Shown: positions 8,915-17,658, numbered from the stretch's first letter. The stretch is DNA of 64,000 nucleotides from Thermogemmata fonticola (GCF_013694095.1 NZ_JACEFB010000006.1:186001-250000); one strand, 5' to 3'. The notes: generated from the letters alone by a model not told the origin. Made by a program: numbers and translations.

Positions 8915-9280
8915 ATGGCGAACCCTCAAGCTACTTCACCGACTGCGCCTCAGCCAACTGTCGATGTTCAGCCGGCAGTACTGGAACCTTTGGAATCCCA
9001 AGGTCCGTCGGCTGCTTCTGCTCCTACGCCCCTGGAGGCCCTCAGAGATGTCCCGATTACGATTACGGCCCAATTGGGCCATACGGTGTTGTCTATTGGT
9101 GACTTGCTGAAACTAGGGCCAGGAGCTGTGCTGGAACTGGAAGAAACTGTCGGTACGCCGGTTGAGCTAACCGTCCGGGGGATTCCCTTCGCACGAGGAG
9201 AAATTGTGGTTGTCAATGATCACTTCGCTGTGCGTATCACCCGCTTGCATGCCCCGCCTCCGTCGCGAGACACGCTATGA
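8915..9280 (+). CDS. fliN: Flagellar switch protein FliN
   Basis: FliN is the C-ring protein at the cytoplasmic base of the motor. The frame gives 121 residues: a variable, proline- and alanine-rich N terminus of about 45 residues, then a complete SpoA domain (LRDVPITITAQLGHTVLSI, GPGAVLELEETVGTPVEL, RGIPFARGEIVVVNDHFAV). Length and domain match the family. It begins 9 bases after the fliM stop and its stop overlaps the fliO start (ATGA), so the set fliL-fliM-fliN-fliO is probably one transcript. Confidence 0.94.
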   Translation: MANPQATSPTAPQPTVDVQPAVLEPLESQGPSAASAPTPLEALRDVPITITAQLGHTVLSIGDLLKLGPGAVLELEETVGTPVELTVRGIPFARGEIVVVNDHFAVRITRLHAPPPSRDTL

Positions 9281-9762
9281 TGTCAATCCTACTGGCGAAT
9301 CTATCATTGCCTGACACGTATACCCCGCCCGTTGCGCCTTCGTTCCACTTCTATGAGCTGCTCTGGCGCCTGGTCATGTGGACGATTTTTCTAATGGCGA
9401 TGTGTCTGTTGATGTTGCTCGTTAGCAAAGCCCGGCGCCGTTCTCGATTGGCTACACAGACGAACTCGCTCCGTCTCCAAGCGGTTGTCCCGCTCTCATA
9501 TCGGGCCAAGTTGTACCTTGTGCAAGTAGAAGAACAGACTGTCGCCGTAGCCAGCGATGCGGGCGGCCTTCGCACCTTGATCCTGCTCAGTCCGACTTTT
9601 ACCGATACCTTAGCTCACACCACGGGGGACGGACCGGTAACCTCCGGATCGTTGAGAGGTTCTGCGGATTCCGAACCTATCCATTCGTCGGCAGAGGTCC
9701 TCAGTTTCCAAGGAGCGTCACCGGCCAACATACCGGGAGCCGCGGAGAATAAAGCTGCCTAA
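9277..9762 (+). CDS. fliO: Flagellar assembly protein FliO-like
   Basis: FliO is a small membrane protein that helps assemble the FliP export gate. The frame gives 161 residues with a membrane segment (LVMWTIFLMAMCLLMLLV, about 31-48), a short basic stretch, then the small cytoplasmic domain typical of FliO (LRLQAVVPLSYRAKLYLVQVEEQTVAVASDAGGLRTLILL). This pattern, the length and the position after fliN support the call. In many bacteria fliP, fliQ and fliR follow; here the next gene (flgE) is convergent and begins about 60 bases on, so the export-gate genes must lie elsewhere. Confidence 0.85.
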   Translation: MMSILLANLSLPDTYTPPVAPSFHFYELLWRLVMWTIFLMAMCLLMLLVSKARRRSRLATQTNSLRLQAVVPLSYRAKLYLVQVEEQTVAVASDAGGLRTLILLSPTFTDTLAHTTGDGPVTSGSLRGSADSEPIHSSAEVLSFQGASPANIPGAAENKAA

Positions 9763-9821
9763 TCCACCCTCTTTAAGGAAACGGCTTGTCCTTTGGAGGT
9801 CGTTACGCTCTCAAAAATGGC

Positions 9822-11075
9822 TCAGCGGATCAAGTTGGCCAACTCTTGCAAAGTCTCGTTGGCGGCGGTAATGGAGCGAGCATTGACCTGGAAACCCCGC
9901 TGAGCGATGATCAACCGGGCGAATTCCGTGGCGATATCCACGTTGGAGCCTTCCAGAGCCGACCCTTGCACGAGTCCTAATCCTCCTGTACCGGCCGCTC
10001 CGATGACGGCCTCACCTGAGGATGGAGATGCGGCATAGTAGTTATTCCCACTCCGAAGCAGACCCGCCTCGTTGTTGAAGCCAGCAATGGCCAGTTGGGC
10101 CAGGGGTTGGGTTCGCCCGTTGCTGAATTGCCCGACCAGTTCACCACTTTGGTTGAAAGACACACTAATCAACGTGCCCGAGGCGAAGCCATCTTGAGTA
10201 ACGGCGGCGGCGGTGGAAGAACCGCCAAATTGGGTCAATCCCGATGATGTGCCGGGTGTGCCCAAGTTCAACACAATGTTTTGAGCCGCAGCTCCCGGAA
10301 TGCCGGTAATGTTGACTGTAAGGGTAGCGGGGGATACCAGCAAACCAGAGGTGTCGAAGACTATAGGCGTGGGCGGGACAGTTGCCGTACCATCTGTAAC
10401 GGTTGCGGAAGCCTGAAATTGGTTGACCGCGATTTTAGTAAAAGTAATGGTCAAGGCATGGAGCGTGCTTTGCGTATCGTAGATCTGGATTGAAGTGGAA
10501 ATGCTGTCGCCGACGTTGAGCGTACTGCTGAGATTACCTTGCAACACCACGTTGGCTGTGGGGACACCGGATAATCCTGCGCCAAAGGGCACACGAATGT
10601 TCAGCACTCCAGGTGTTTGAAACCCCGGTTGGCCGGGTTGTGGCTCACCCACAGTGCCTATGCGCTGGACACGAAAGCCGGTGATCGGGTCCACCAGAAA
10701 GCCTGCGGCATCCACAGTGAACGAGCCGGCCCGCGTGTAGAAGGTGGAAGTGCCATCCGTCACTACGAAAAATCCTTTCCCTTGGATCGCGGCATCCAAT
10801 GTTCGGCCTGTTGGGTTGATGGAACCTTGCAAGAACAGGCTATCAATAACCCCCACCGCTGATCCGAATCCGAGTTGGCTGGGATTGGTTCCCCCAAAGT
10901 TTCCCGCTGGAGCGGAACCGGGATTGAGAGTTTGATAAAAAATATCCTTGAACAATGTGCGCTGAACCTTGTAGGCAGTGGTATTGAGATTGGCTAAGTT
11001 GTTACCCACGACGTCGAGCGCACGTGAAAAGGTTAATAAACCTGTGGAACCTGTAAATAAAGCTGTCAATGCCAT
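9822..11075 (-). CDS. flgE: Flagellar hook protein FlgE
   Basis: FlgE polymerises into the hook. The start is set at ATG 11075 (417 residues), with GGAG upstream; a TTG 15 bases earlier is in frame but unlikely. N-terminal rod/hook motif: ALTALFTGSTGLLTFSRALD, then NNLANLNTTAYKVQ. The central FlgF/G/E segment GKGFFVVTDG...TFYTRAGSF is visible, and the C terminus has SNVDIATEFARLIIAQRGFQ and ELANLI. It lies 53 bases downstream of flgD, the hook cap, as is usual. Base composition is balanced to GC-rich, unlike the rod and ring genes further along. Confidence 0.95.
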   Translation of the reverse strand: MALTALFTGSTGLLTFSRALDVVGNNLANLNTTAYKVQRTLFKDIFYQTLNPGSAPAGNFGGTNPSQLGFGSAVGVIDSLFLQGSINPTGRTLDAAIQGKGFFVVTDGTSTFYTRAGSFTVDAAGFLVDPITGFRVQRIGTVGEPQPGQPGFQTPGVLNIRVPFGAGLSGVPTANVVLQGNLSSTLNVGDSISTSIQIYDTQSTLHALTITFTKIAVNQFQASATVTDGTATVPPTPIVFDTSGLLVSPATLTVNITGIPGAAAQNIVLNLGTPGTSSGLTQFGGSSTAAAVTQDGFASGTLISVSFNQSGELVGQFSNGRTQPLAQLAIAGFNNEAGLLRSGNNYYAASPSSGEAVIGAAGTGGLGLVQGSALEGSNVDIATEFARLIIAQRGFQVNARSITAANETLQELANLIR

Positions 11076-11128
11076 GGTGTCGTACTCCAAGATAAAGGTG
11101 AAATCTGTTTGCTATCGACTCCACAAGC

Positions 11129-11491
11129 CTACGAAACAGACCGTATTTGATCAAGACTAACTCGATCCGCTCCAACAAGTAAAACCACTTGGCCGTTTTG
11201 CACGCTCAAACCGCTGACGGAGCCGCTCGATGTCGGGCCGCCCGGTGTACGCTCGTAGGTGACGCTTCGGCCTATCAAGCTAGCTCCCCCCATCAACTGT
11301 TGCAAACGTAACATCTGCTCAAAGCTGACATTCAGGGACTGAATCCCCTGCAACGTGCTGAAGGCCGTCAATTGAGATATGAACTGCTGGTCAGTTATCG
11401 GTTCCAACGGATTCTGGTTTTGCAATTGCGCAATGAGCAACTTCAGAAATTGCTCTTGCGTGATGGTATTGATGGCCGCGACACTTGCCAT
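11129..11491 (-). CDS. flgD: Short flagellar hook-capping protein FlgD
   Basis: FlgD caps the growing hook. Only 120 residues: the conserved N-terminal FlgD domain (QEQFLKLLIAQLQNQNPLEP, QLTAFSTLQGIQSLN) and a short tail (SLIGRSVTYER, NGQVVLLVG). Canonical FlgD proteins are about 220 residues with FlgD-Ig and Tudor-like domains; the Ig part is absent and the tail resembles only part of the Tudor-like fold. The stop is clean, followed by flgE, so this looks like a naturally short form and not a frameshift. It lies between fliK and flgE. Confidence 0.92.
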   Translation of the reverse strand: MASVAAINTITQEQFLKLLIAQLQNQNPLEPITDQQFISQLTAFSTLQGIQSLNVSFEQMLRLQQLMGGASLIGRSVTYERTPGGPTSSGSVSGLSVQNGQVVLLVGADRVSLDQIRSVS

Positions 11492-11591
11492 ATGCCTTCC
11501 TCCTCAGCGTTTTTCACATATGTATGTACCGTCTAGCTTTACGTGTTACATGTCCCTTATTTGCCATTCCCCTGGAGTGTCCCTCATTGGA

Positions 11592-13115
11592 TCACACGAT
11601 AACATCGACGTGATTCGATTCCCGACCATCATCTTCGGCATAGACGTGGCCATGGGAAGTCCATCTGGTAGTGGCCAGGTTGAAATCCTTTCGGTTGTCC
11701 CCCATACTTGGTGTTTCTTTGGGTGTCGCGTCAGATTCCTGCCATGACGACCAAAGCGTGTCGGCTTGGTGGCTGCTTTGGTCCGGAGCAATTTCCCATT
11801 GGCCTAGACTTAATCCTAACGCTTCGAGGCGGTGACGCAATTCCGGAAGCTGATCTTGCAGCAGGCGGCGTAGAGTGTCGTCCAGTACGTACAATTGGCC
11901 GTGAATCTCACCTTCCCGCACGCTCAGATGGACCCGGAGTGGTCCCAGTTCCGTTGGATGCAAATGCATGCGGAACTCCACTTCTCCTTCCTGATTCAAT
12001 TGATGCAGATGCGCTTTGATCGCGGTCAGTGTCTGTTCGGGTATCTCCCCCCCCGTAATCGGCTTGTTGGCGAGGAGGACAGTGCTGGTTGGGGTTGTGC
12101 CCTCTGCCCAACCCAATGTCCCTTGGGGATTAGCAGCGACAGGTCCGCTGCCGGAATTGTTCGCTCCCCCCTGAGCGGCAATCACCTCACTTCCAGGGCT
12201 GTCAGGTAGTTCTGTCGGGAACGATATACCTCCAGCAACAGCGGAGTTTTCGGGAAGATGAGAACTGAGGTGATGGAATTGCTGGACGAAGGCGGAAGAA
12301 TCGACCGGAGTCGAGGACGCTAGTTGCGCTCCCATTTCCGCCACTAAGGCGATGCGATTGCCTGCTACACTGGGACGTTCCCCAACTTGCATCGAAGGTA
12401 GCCCAATCTGAACTTCTACAGCACCCACAGGCTCAGGAACTTCGAGAACCACCTCTCCAGGTATTCCTAAGGACGGCAAAAGATTGCTAACAACAGGAGC
12501 TTGGGCAGGGATATGAATGAATGCATGTCTTGCACCAGGAAGGGTAACTTGGGGTATTTCCTCCCTCATTCCTTCCGTGCCTTTTGGAGACAAACTCACT
12601 GGAGGTGGTGTTGTGATAACTGCGCTAGTTGCATCTTGTGCCATCTCTGTTCTGGTGTCAAATGGGTTTGCACCTAGGGATATTTGTGCCGGTGTGCCCT
12701 CCGCAATTGTCTCGCCGTCTTGCCGGTCGTTTGCCAAAGCCAAAGCCGCTGTTGTCAGATTCTCTGAAGATTGACTCGCACCGCTGGGGAGCACTACCGG
12801 AGGTGAATCTGCGGTATTCGATTGAGACGGGAGGCCTGTCACGGCAGGAGCGAGCATGTTCAAAAGAATGGCGAGTAACTCAGCCGGTGGTGTTTCCCCG
12901 TCCGAAGGGTCTTGCAAGGTTTGTAGGCTCGTTTCACCGAGGGGATTTACTGCCTCAAGAGCCTCTGCTAGCGATGTGCTCTGAAGTGAGTTCGCTTCCA
13001 GTACTGTGCGGAACGGCGACGACGCAGTCATGGTGAGAGCAGACAATAATTCGTTGTCTGCGGCTCCAGCACCGCGAGCATCGGTAACGCTCGTGACAGC
13101 TTCGATTGGTGGCAT
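11592..13115 (-). CDS. fliK: Flagellar hook-length control protein FliK
   Basis: FliK is a secreted ruler that switches export specificity when the hook is complete. The frame gives 507 residues. The first about 360 are low-complexity, rich in Pro, Ala, Ser, Thr and Glu, as is normal for the ruler portion. The C-terminal Flg_hook domain is clear: VEFRMHLHPTELGPLRVHLS, GEIHGQLYVLD, LPELRHRLEALGLSLGQWEI (about 375-455). A tail of about 50 residues follows. It starts 4 bases after the stop of the 122-residue gene and is followed by flgD and flgE, a common fliK-flgD-flgE order. Confidence 0.92.
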   Translation of the reverse strand: MPPIEAVTSVTDARGAGAADNELLSALTMTASSPFRTVLEANSLQSTSLAEALEAVNPLGETSLQTLQDPSDGETPPAELLAILLNMLAPAVTGLPSQSNTADSPPVVLPSGASQSSENLTTAALALANDRQDGETIAEGTPAQISLGANPFDTRTEMAQDATSAVITTPPPVSLSPKGTEGMREEIPQVTLPGARHAFIHIPAQAPVVSNLLPSLGIPGEVVLEVPEPVGAVEVQIGLPSMQVGERPSVAGNRIALVAEMGAQLASSTPVDSSAFVQQFHHLSSHLPENSAVAGGISFPTELPDSPGSEVIAAQGGANNSGSGPVAANPQGTLGWAEGTTPTSTVLLANKPITGGEIPEQTLTAIKAHLHQLNQEGEVEFRMHLHPTELGPLRVHLSVREGEIHGQLYVLDDTLRRLLQDQLPELRHRLEALGLSLGQWEIAPDQSSHQADTLWSSWQESDATPKETPSMGDNRKDFNLATTRWTSHGHVYAEDDGRESNHVDVIV

Positions 13116-13119
13116 AACT

Positions 13120-13488
13120 CTATCGCGGCATGTTTGGCAACGTTGAAGTCAAACCATAGGCTTTGCCGAGCCGTTCACGCCATGCCGTCTCTGCCAATTG
13201 TGGACCCCCGCTGTTTTTGAGCCATTCTTCACCACAGCGAATAACTTCTTCGATACAACCTAGGAACTTAATGGCTTCCTCTCGAATATCTTCCGGCAAG
13301 TGTCCGCCTTCGTGTACTAGCACTTCCCGCAGCTCTAGTCCTGCCTCCACAACAGTTTGAACTAATTCGGGGGCTACTTGGCCACCTTTCCATAGTTCCA
13401 TTAACTGCTGGGTTCGCTCTACAGCCTCGCGCAGGCGCTGTTGGAGCATTTTTTGGATTATCCTCGGATGAGTGTATCGTTCACCCAT
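13120..13488 (-). CDS. Small helical protein in the flagellar operon, function unknown
   Basis: The frame gives 122 residues, mostly predicted helix with heptad-like spacing (IIQKMLQQRLREAVERTQQL, LVQTVVEAGLELREVLVHEG, IKFLGCIEEVIRCGEEWL). ATG 13488 has GGAGAGG upstream. It sits 4 bases before fliK, so it is probably translated with it. Small helical proteins at this place in flagellar operons are often export chaperones (FliT/FlgN type) or FliJ-like proteins, but no signature residues let me name a family. It could equally be lineage-specific. Confidence 0.7.
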   Translation of the reverse strand: MGERYTHPRIIQKMLQQRLREAVERTQQLMELWKGGQVAPELVQTVVEAGLELREVLVHEGGHLPEDIREEAIKFLGCIEEVIRCGEEWLKNSGGPQLAETAWRERLGKAYGLTSTLPNMPR

Positions 13489-13550
13489 GCGCTAGCCTCT
13501 CCAACCAAGCTATTTTTTCTGCTCTTTTTGTGTTTCTTCCGTAACTTATC

Positions 13551-14171
13551 TCATTTTTTTCGCAGGCGATCCAGATACCCCTGAAATTCCTGAGTGAAGC
13601 GAATAATGGATAATTGCCAAATTGCGCACTCGGCCAGGAAGTCATCCTCGCGGCTTTCGGCCACCTCCCGGTACAAGGTTGCCGCTTCACTGACGCGGCC
13701 GGTTCGTCGCAAGCATGTTGCAATCATGTACTTGACGTAAGCACGGTCTTCACGACCTAGCGCCGATGTATCGACCATCCGTAAGGTTCGCAAGGCTGCG
13801 TCTACATCCCCATCCTTATAAAGATTGGTGGCAGAACGAAGTAAATCCAGTGGCTTGTCTCCCGCTCCGATCTCGAATTTTTTCGCCGGTGTTTCGCTCC
13901 CTTTAGGTCGAGGAGTCGCGGGAGGGCGGGACTCGATCCTTTGCAACAGCTCCTTCAGTTCCTGTTGCAGACGGTTGCGCTCAGAATGCCTACCCACGCC
14001 GGCTTTTCCATTCTCGATTCCCTCACGGAGTTTGAGCAATGCATCGACCTCGGCCTTGAGTTTCTCTAGCGCCGCTTTCGAATCTCGGGCCGGCTCTTGA
14101 GCGCCCACTGGCCAAGCCAATGCCGCCAATGCAACCCCCAAAATGACCCTTGCAGGTATCAATCCTTGCAC
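13551..14171 (-). CDS. Secreted TPR-like protein upstream of the hook genes
   Basis: The frame gives 206 residues from GTG 14171, with AGGAGG 7 bases upstream. A signal peptide is clear (ILGVALAALAWPVGAQEP), so the protein is probably periplasmic. Residues 25-85 are charged and helical, likely coiled coil (LEKLKAEVDALLKLREG, QQELKELLQRIE). The second half has TPR-like helix pairs (ATNLYKDGDVDAALRTLRMV, ATCLRRTGRVSEAATLYREV). The layout resembles YbgF/CpoB-like periplasmic proteins. It is co-oriented with motB upstream and the fliK group downstream; an envelope accessory role for the motor is inference. Confidence 0.75.
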   Translation of the reverse strand: MQGLIPARVILGVALAALAWPVGAQEPARDSKAALEKLKAEVDALLKLREGIENGKAGVGRHSERNRLQQELKELLQRIESRPPATPRPKGSETPAKKFEIGAGDKPLDLLRSATNLYKDGDVDAALRTLRMVDTSALGREDRAYVKYMIATCLRRTGRVSEAATLYREVAESREDDFLAECAIWQLSIIRFTQEFQGYLDRLRKK

Positions 14172-14326
14172 AACTCATCCTCCTGTGAGGGGAATTTCCC
14201 ACACCTAACTTTGTCCATCGCGTGCGTCAACCCTCCTTTCACTCACTGTCCCTTGGACTACCCTAGCAGTATAGCAGGGGATCGTGATGGCTAACCACCC
14301 CAACGCCATCAATTCGCCTCACCGGT

Positions 14327-14890
14327 TTACGCGCGCAACAAATCCTCTGCAATTTGAGTCCAGTTCACTTCATGAAAAGAGTAGAGAATCAAGTTCTTAT
14401 AAACTTCCGGTGTCTCCGGTGGAATTTCCCCGGTGAACTCGGCTCGCAACTGCTGGGCGAGATGCTGTGTAGCCAACTCATCTGGAGATTTTGCAATAGC
14501 TGGAGAGGGTGCTGAAGACGCTACTGCCTCACGCGCCTTTTGAGCCTGGGCCTTCCAATAACGATAGCGTTTTTGATCTGATTGAATCCAATTGATGATC
14601 GCCTTGGTGGCAGGACTCATCTGGTCGCTGGGGGTGTACTGATGGCGGCCGTTATCCATTTGCAGCGTTTTCTCATCCGGTATGGTGCCATAGGTGGGGA
14701 TGGTCATGGCGGCACCACTCTGAACAGCGTGTTTGCTGACTCCAGATGGATCAATGAAATAATTGGCCACGGATTGCCGCACCTTCTCATCTTGTGCACC
14801 AATCCACATAACTAGAAAAAAAGCCATCATAGCGGTTACAAAATCCGCATAAGCTACCTTCCATGATCCGCCGGACTTTCCAGCAGCCAT
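14327..14890 (-). CDS. motB: MotB-like stator subunit lacking the OmpA-type anchor domain
   Basis: MotB pairs with MotA to form the proton-conducting stator. The N terminus has the hallmark [20 protein letters not shown], including the ion-carrying aspartate (YAD), and one membrane helix, followed by a plug-like segment ([12 protein letters not shown]). Canonical MotB is about 300 residues and ends in an OmpA-like domain that clamps onto peptidoglycan. This product stops at 187 residues, and the last about 90 residues (helical, charged) do not show OmpA-type motifs. The stop codon and following DNA look clean, so this is not an obvious frameshift. It follows motA by 21 bases. It may work with another anchoring protein. 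Confidence 0.88.
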   Translation of the reverse strand: MAAGKSGGSWKVAYADFVTAMMAFFLVMWIGAQDEKVRQSVANYFIDPSGVSKHAVQSGAAMTIPTYGTIPDEKTLQMDNGRHQYTPSDQMSPATKAIINWIQSDQKRYRYWKAQAQKAREAVASSAPSPAIAKSPDELATQHLAQQLRAEFTGEIPPETPEVYKNLILYSFHEVNWTQIAEDLLRA

Positions 14891-14911
14891 ATTCGGGATC
14901 CACTCCTTATC

Positions 14912-15757
14912 TTATCCAAACAGCTCTTTCATTTCGGACGGAGTAGGACGACAATCTGTCCCAATGATGCGGCGGGCACGCATCACAACATCTTTGGGAC
15001 TTGCACCGTCATTAATAGCTATTACAGCCTCAGATAATGCCCGATAGAATAAAAGTTCCTGTTCGCCTAACGCTTCCATTCGAGCACCAACTGGAGCAAA
15101 GAATCCATATGCCATCAGTATTCCCAAAAAAGTTCCAACTAGCGCAGCACCAACTTTGTACCCAATGGTTTCGACAGGGCCACCGATTGCCTGCATGGTG
15201 ACGACAATACCTAAAACCGCAGCCACTATGCCAAAACCGGGTAATGAATCTGCTGTACGTAACATAGCCATGACCGCAGCATGATGCTCGCGCTCAAGAA
15301 CGAGAATTTCTTCCTCAAGCCACTTACGCAGCTGCTCCGATTCAACTGTACCATCGATAATCAATGACAAAGAATCACATAGAAAATGTCGTATATGATG
15401 GTTATTATAAATTTTCGGATATTGCTGCAAAACTTCGCTTTGCTCAGGATTAGTCACGTGAGAATCAAGGGCTAATAAACCATTTTGTCGCACCAAACGT
15501 GCGAACGCATACATGACCTGTAACATCTGAATACAGGTAGATTTACCGTATGATGATCCTTTAAGTACCTGTAAAAATCCGCGAATAAGATCCTTCATTA
15601 CCTTAGGAGGGGACATTATGATAAGCGCACCAAACGCTGCTCCGCCGATAGTAATAAATTCTGATATGTGTATAAGGGCACCAATTTTTCCCCCCGCCAT
15701 CGTGAATCCTACCACCACTGCGGAGAGAACGATAATTCCACCTACGATAACGACCAC
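14912..15757 (-). CDS. motA: Flagellar motor stator protein MotA
   Basis: The frame gives 281 residues, the normal length, with four predicted membrane helices. Family landmarks: GGKIGALIHISEFITIGGAA near the N terminus, the cytoplasmic loop with NPEQSEVLQQYPKI, the conserved proline/glycine segment DSLPGFGIVAAVLGIVVTM and LVGTFLGILMAYGFFAPVG. The GTG start at 15757 has GAGG about 7 bases upstream. It heads the motA-motB pair. A sigma-28-like element (GCAA-N15-TTCGATAA) lies 58-84 bases upstream. Base composition begins to fall in this gene going toward the AT-rich flagellar block. Confidence 0.96.
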   Translation of the reverse strand: MVVIVGGIIVLSAVVVGFTMAGGKIGALIHISEFITIGGAAFGALIIMSPPKVMKDLIRGFLQVLKGSSYGKSTCIQMLQVMYAFARLVRQNGLLALDSHVTNPEQSEVLQQYPKIYNNHHIRHFLCDSLSLIIDGTVESEQLRKWLEEEILVLEREHHAAVMAMLRTADSLPGFGIVAAVLGIVVTMQAIGGPVETIGYKVGAALVGTFLGILMAYGFFAPVGARMEALGEQELLFYRALSEAVIAINDGASPKDVVMRARRIIGTDCRPTPSEMKELFG

Positions 15758-15814
15758 GACTAGCCTCGGATGAAAACCGATGTAAACAGCCCAGGGAGCT
15801 GCCTTCCTAGTAGA

Positions 15815-15841
15815 TTATCGAAGCTAACGTCGGCAAGTTGC
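15815..15841 (-). promoter_or_regulatory. Sigma-28-like promoter of motA-motB
   Basis: On the minus strand GCAA (15841-15838), 15 bases, TTCGATAA (15822-15815). The -10 part matches the sigma-28 consensus GCCGATAA at 6 of 8 positions, and the same element with the same spacing precedes flagellin. The -35 part lies within a small palindrome GGCAAGTTGCC (15832-15842), which could be an operator. Confidence 0.5.
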
Positions 15842-15891
15842 CAGAGAGTCTATAAAAGGACAAGTCTAGTAAAAGTTGTTGGGCCAATGCT

Positions 15892-16716
15892 ATGTATAGG
15901 AATATAGTAATATACTGCCGCACGCCATTTGTGCTTTATTTGATTAGTATACTTGTGGTATTTTTTTATCACGAATCAGGTGATGAGAATAATCCAATTA
16001 AGCAGCTTATTAAAATAGTCGACGATCCAAGTCAACCCTTAGATACGAGGATCGAGGCTGCATACCTTATTGGAAAATTAGGAGTATCAGCGAAGGAAGC
16101 TATTCCACACTTAATCACTGTGCTGAGACGACTTCAGGGCAGAGAATTAGAACCACTGCAAATTGCAATTATCGATTCATTGGCCCAAATGGGATATACC
16201 GCACGTATCGCGCTCCCAGCACTAACAATGGCAAGTGGCAGAAGCATAGATATAGATCTAGCGATCAAGCGCGCAACAAAAGCCATACTGAGTACAACAG
16301 ATGAGCACGATGTAACATCACTTGTTAAACAGCTAGGATCAAGCGATCCGAGTCAGCGACTTCGTGCCGTTGACGCTTTAAGGCGGTTAGGTGATGAAGC
16401 AAAAGAGGCATCGTCTGCATTGATGGAGTTACTAGACGATGCAGACTACACGGTCAGAAATGCCGCAATAGAAGCTTTGCTGACCATTTCAAGAGATAGA
16501 AAAATACCCGATGCGATAATTCGCGCGATTGCTAAGGACTTGAATGAGTCTGATCCATTGCGAAGATTGCTGGCCCTATACCGTCTTGGTAAAATTGGCA
16601 GTCCATCTGCTATAGTAGCCGATGAAGTGGACAAGTTAAGAAATGATACTGATACGAATGTACGACGAGTTGCCCAAGAAATACTGAATAAAATATTAAA
16701 TACAGAAAAAAAGTGA
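15892..16716 (+). CDS. Membrane-anchored HEAT-repeat protein
   Basis: The frame gives 274 residues. The N terminus has a hydrophobic segment (VLYLISILVVFF, about 14-25) likely to act as a signal anchor. The rest is tandem helical pairs of the HEAT type, for example DTRIEAAYLIGKLGVSAKEA, SQRLRAVDALRRLGDEAKEA and YTVRNAAIEALLTI. HEAT arrays are protein-binding scaffolds and give no reaction. It is divergent from motA and its stop abuts flgL convergently, so it interrupts a run of flagellar genes. It is AT-rich like its flagellar neighbours to the right. No clear ribosome site precedes the ATG. TATAAA at 15852-15857 may be part of its promoter. Confidence 0.8.
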   Translation: MYRNIVIYCRTPFVLYLISILVVFFYHESGDENNPIKQLIKIVDDPSQPLDTRIEAAYLIGKLGVSAKEAIPHLITVLRRLQGRELEPLQIAIIDSLAQMGYTARIALPALTMASGRSIDIDLAIKRATKAILSTTDEHDVTSLVKQLGSSDPSQRLRAVDALRRLGDEAKEASSALMELLDDADYTVRNAAIEALLTISRDRKIPDAIIRAIAKDLNESDPLRRLLALYRLGKIGSPSAIVADEVDKLRNDTDTNVRRVAQEILNKILNTEKK

Positions 16717-16717
16717 A

Positions 16718-17641
16718 TTAAGTAATGTAATCAAGAAAAGAAAAGTTATAATATCGTGCTATTATAGCCATACTTGCCTGTAATAAATATTGAGATTGAT
16801 TCATTCTGACTATAGCATCAGCATAATCCGTACTCTGCAATTCAGATTGCATGACCTGATGGTCGTATAAAAGTTTATCTAACTGCTCAGAATAACTACG
16901 CAATCCAGATAAATGAGAGGAAATACTTCCGATGACACCAGTAATATGATCGCGAGCTAATTCGATGTCTTGCATGGCTGAGCCTAATAGAGACGACCGT
17001 TGGGGTAAGTCAGCTAATAATGCATTACGTAAATCTATTAAGGATTGGAATATATTTTTACCATTGTTTTGTAGGAATACATTACCTGTATAGTAGAGAG
17101 GTATAATGATATCATCACTAATAAATGCATTACTATTATTAGTAGATCCCATATACGTGATGTTATTAATTCTACCATTTATATCGTAAGAACTAATAAC
17201 AAATGGAGTTATATTTAGAGCCGCCCCGGAAAATAAATAATTATCATACATTTTTCTATTGGAAATATTCAATATGTTGTTAATCATAACGTCTATTTCG
17301 TCTGCCAATGCCCGCATTGTAGATTGGTCCAATGTAGTATCGGAACCAGTTGAAGCGATTTGAGAAGCACGTAGTAATACATTATTTATATCAAGCAATG
17401 AATTTACTATATAATCGAGAGTATTATTCAGCGTATGAATATTATCGATCGTTGATGAAATGCGTTTGCTTTCTGTACTATGATATAATATCTTATTATA
17501 ATTATTAATATTTTCTGATGGCCTAGTTATATTAACACCAGATGATATGTCTCTATAATGTTGAGATAATGTATATGAATACCTTTGTATTTGCGATAAA
17601 ATTTGAGATGTAATATTTAGCTGTGTAGTTCGTAGATTCAT
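16718..17641 (-). CDS. flgL: Hook-filament junction protein FlgL
   Basis: FlgL (HAP3) joins hook to filament. The likely start is ATG 17641 (307 residues, MNLRTTQLNITSQI), matching the family opening and having a GGAG-like site; an in-frame start at 17662 overlaps the flgK stop. The flagellin-like N-terminal helix is visible (YSYTLSQHYRDISSGVNITRPSE) and the C terminus has the matching helix (DYADAIVRMNQSQYLLQASM). Codon use is extreme: AT-ending codons, ATA for Ile and many Asn, far from the GC-rich genes outside the block. It is convergent with the HEAT gene with almost no gap. Confidence 0.9.
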   Translation of the reverse strand: MNLRTTQLNITSQILSQIQRYSYTLSQHYRDISSGVNITRPSENINNYNKILYHSTESKRISSTIDNIHTLNNTLDYIVNSLLDINNVLLRASQIASTGSDTTLDQSTMRALADEIDVMINNILNISNRKMYDNYLFSGAALNITPFVISSYDINGRINNITYMGSTNNSNAFISDDIIIPLYYTGNVFLQNNGKNIFQSLIDLRNALLADLPQRSSLLGSAMQDIELARDHITGVIGSISSHLSGLRSYSEQLDKLLYDHQVMQSELQSTDYADAIVRMNQSQYLLQASMAIIARYYNFSFLDYIT

Positions 17642-17658
17642 ACCACCACTCCACATTA

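Noticed and set aside
14327-14890. MotB shortening as a frameshift
   Set aside because: No OmpA-like coding sequence was found in other frames in the 155 bases downstream before the next gene, so truncation by a simple frameshift is unlikely.
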